From assembly GCF_001038625.1 (NCBI RefSeq), contig NZ_CP011803.1:2356001-2420000 (forward strand): a stretch of 64,000 nt of DNA, written 5' to 3'. Origin of the DNA: Clostridium carboxidivorans P7. Its GTDB lineage: Bacteria; Bacillota; Clostridia; Clostridiales; Clostridiaceae. Of this stretch, positions 62,790-64,000 are shown piece after piece (position 1 is the first letter of the stretch; the number at the start of each line of letters is the position of its first letter). The notes beneath the pieces were generated by a model that did no database searches, was not told the DNA's origin, and saw only the letters and a program-made list of their open reading frames with translations. A program made the translations under genes and the position numbers.

Positions 62790-63398
62790 TCACTTTACTA
62801 AATATCCGTTATGCTCTAAAAATTTTATTATCTTTTCCACAGAATCATCTATAGACTCCTTATGGGATAATATTGTTATTTCTGGATTTTCAGGTTTTTC
62901 ATAAGCTGAATCAATACCTGTAAAATCCTTTATTTTACCTTCTCTTGCTTTTTTATATAACCCTTTAGGATCTCTCTTTTCACATACTTCAATATCACAA
63001 TCTATGAAAATCTCTACAAATCTGCTCTTTACTAGCTCCCTAACCTTTTGTCTATCCTCTTTAAAAGGTGATATGAAGGTAGTAATTGTTATAATACCCG
63101 CATCCACAAAAAGTTTTGATAGCTCCCTTACTCTTCTAATATTTTCTACTCTATCTTCATTTGAAAATCCTAAATCAGAATTCAAGCCATGCCTTAAATT
63201 ATCTCCATCAAGCATATAAGTAAGATATTTTCTTTCATACAACTGTCTATTTAAAGCATCTGCAATGGTGGATTTTCCTGAACCAGACAATCCTGTAAAC
63301 CAAAGCAGCAAGCCCTTTTGATTTATCAAATTTTCTCTATGTTCTTGTCCTATGCTCATGCTGTGCCATACTACATTATTTGATTTATTAGCTCCCAT
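62790..63398 (-). CDS. cysC: Adenylylsulfate kinase
   Basis: The start is ATG 63398, behind AAGGTAGG. The 202-residue protein is a complete CysC: P-loop FTGLSGSGKSTIADAL, DGDNLRHGLNSDLGFS, TTFISPFKEDRQKVREL and DPKGLYKKAREGKIKDFTGI. It phosphorylates APS to PAPS. In a pathway that reduces APS directly, this would divert APS to sulfation or balance the pool, with CysQ reversing it. It follows the sulfite reductase gene with about 20 bp. Confidence 0.94.
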   Translation of the reverse strand: MGANKSNNVVWHSMSIGQEHRENLINQKGLLLWFTGLSGSGKSTIADALNRQLYERKYLTYMLDGDNLRHGLNSDLGFSNEDRVENIRRVRELSKLFVDAGIITITTFISPFKEDRQKVRELVKSRFVEIFIDCDIEVCEKRDPKGLYKKAREGKIKDFTGIDSAYEKPENPEITILSHKESIDDSVEKIIKFLEHNGYLVK

Positions 63399-63419
63399 AT
63401 ACGACCTACCTTTTAACAA

Positions 63420-64000
63420 TTATTTTTTAGATAAAAATTTTACATCTGAATTAAAATCATAATATGCATTTGAATCAATTCCTGTAGTTCTAAACTTCTC
63501 AATTAAAGCTTCAACTTCTGACCACTTTGCTTCTATAAATTTATCAAAATCCTCATATTTATTTTCATAAGCTAAAAGTGCCAACTCATATAAAAATTCT
63601 GGAATGTTCTTTGCTGGAATTTCTCCCTTTACTTCTCCGAATTTTGTTTGATAAACTTCTAAAGTGCCACCGTAATAAAGTGAATATGCCGGAATCATTC
63701 CTTCTTCACCTCTGATAGCCTTCCCTGAAAATGCTATCTTTCCAATTTGGTGCTGTCCACAAGAATTGTTACATCCTGATATAAATATCTTTGGTAATAC
63801 TTTCTTTATCTCTTCTGGAACCTTTAAAAATCTTTCATATATAGCATTTGACAAACCTTGAGAATTACACAAACCAATTCCACAAACCTTTGCTCCTACA
63901 CAGGATATAGTATTTTCAACAGGAAGCTTTGTTGTAAAGGAATCTACAATTTCAAAAAACTTATCTACATCTTTACCTTTTATATCCCTAACATAAAAAC
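63420..64000 (-). CDS. Siroheme sulfite/nitrite reductase, C-terminal part (cut by window edge)
   Basis: The frame is open to the last base, so the gene begins outside. The visible 193 codons include the cluster ligands of siroheme-4Fe4S reductases: CVGAKVCGIGLC and further on FISGCNNSCGQHQIGKIAFSG. With AprBA it would complete reduction of sulfate to sulfide; nitrite reduction is the alternative, but the operon favours sulfite. It is the most upstream gene seen in this operon. Confidence 0.88.
   Translation of the reverse strand, partial: FYVRDIKGKDVDKFFEIVDSFTTKLPVENTISCVGAKVCGIGLCNSQGLSNAIYERFLKVPEEIKKVLPKIFISGCNNSCGQHQIGKIAFSGKAIRGEEGMIPAYSLYYGGTLEVYQTKFGEVKGEIPAKNIPEFLYELALLAYENKYEDFDKFIEAKWSEVEALIEKFRTTGIDSNAYYDFNSDVKFLSKK

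Noticed and set aside
1-64000. CRISPR arrays, tRNA or rRNA genes, transposases
   Set aside because: No regular repeat-spacer pattern, cloverleaf, rRNA segment or transposase-like protein was seen; dispersed repeats here are few and irregular.

Overview
This window is chromosomal DNA of an anaerobic, spore-forming, low-GC Firmicute, almost certainly a Clostridium in the broad sense. The signs are very AT-rich intergenic DNA, strong AGGAGG ribosome binding sites, frequent TTG starts, a gerA-type germination operon, a Spo0E-like protein, a sensory [FeFe]-hydrogenase and a sulfate-assimilation operon built on APS reductase. I cannot name the species. I see no transposase, phage structural gene, tRNA, rRNA or CRISPR array.

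Layout. 0.1-5 kb (minus strand): a tight cassette of a J-domain/pseudokinase-like protein, a vWA protein and a divergent adenylosuccinate-synthetase paralog, followed by an FAD amine oxidase. This is the best candidate for an undescribed system. 5.4-12.7 kb: two DUF2382 (YsnF-type) stress proteins, an M15 peptidase, a soluble chemotaxis-type protein, a sugar acetyltransferase, a MutS2-like ATPase without Smr domain and a prolyl-tRNA deacylase. 12.8-17.1 kb: a LysR regulator and a large DUF362/EF-hand protein followed by an acetoacetate-decarboxylase-family protein. 17.2-23 kb: a MarR regulator and a QueG-like Fe-S protein sharing operator-like palindromes, an HxlR relic, and the germinant receptor operon gerA-B-C. 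23-32.8 kb: an XRE regulator/membrane protein pair, rifampin ADP-ribosyltransferase, a small Cys-rich ORF, a BNR-type membrane protein, a YbaK deacylase, a methyltransferase, an amino-acid permease, an orphan histidine kinase and a possible 31-residue membrane peptide with a sequestered ribosome binding site. 32.8-43.7 kb: small redox and regulatory units: Rrf2 with flavoprotein and ferredoxin, a hydrolase, a sigma-54 regulator with an auxin-efflux-type carrier behind a recognisable -24/-12 promoter, an aldo/keto reductase, an MBL hydrolase, MarR with a YczE-like membrane protein, HxlR with a flavoprotein, and a Spo0E/MEDS protein. 43.8-54.1 kb: MocR regulator divergent from a nitrilase, the sensory hydrogenase operon (2Fe-2S protein, HydS-like, SpoIIE phosphatase), a GH28 lipoprotein, a cupin protein and a KimA-like permease.

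54.5-64 kb (minus strand) is one long operon for assimilation of sulfate and probably sulfonates: sulfite reductase (cut by the window edge), CysC, SsuA, SsuB, SsuC, AprA, AprB, CysQ, CysD and CysN. Sulfate is activated by CysDN, reduced by AprBA and then by the siroheme reductase. CysN carries a C-terminal kinase-like domain with a broken P-loop, and a separate intact CysC is encoded upstream.

The intergenic DNA carries several small dispersed repeat families (46 nt in three copies, 112 nt in two, 37 nt in two, and a 72-nt stem-loop in two) and many stem-loop terminators. Starts, motifs and structures were read by eye; no database search was possible.
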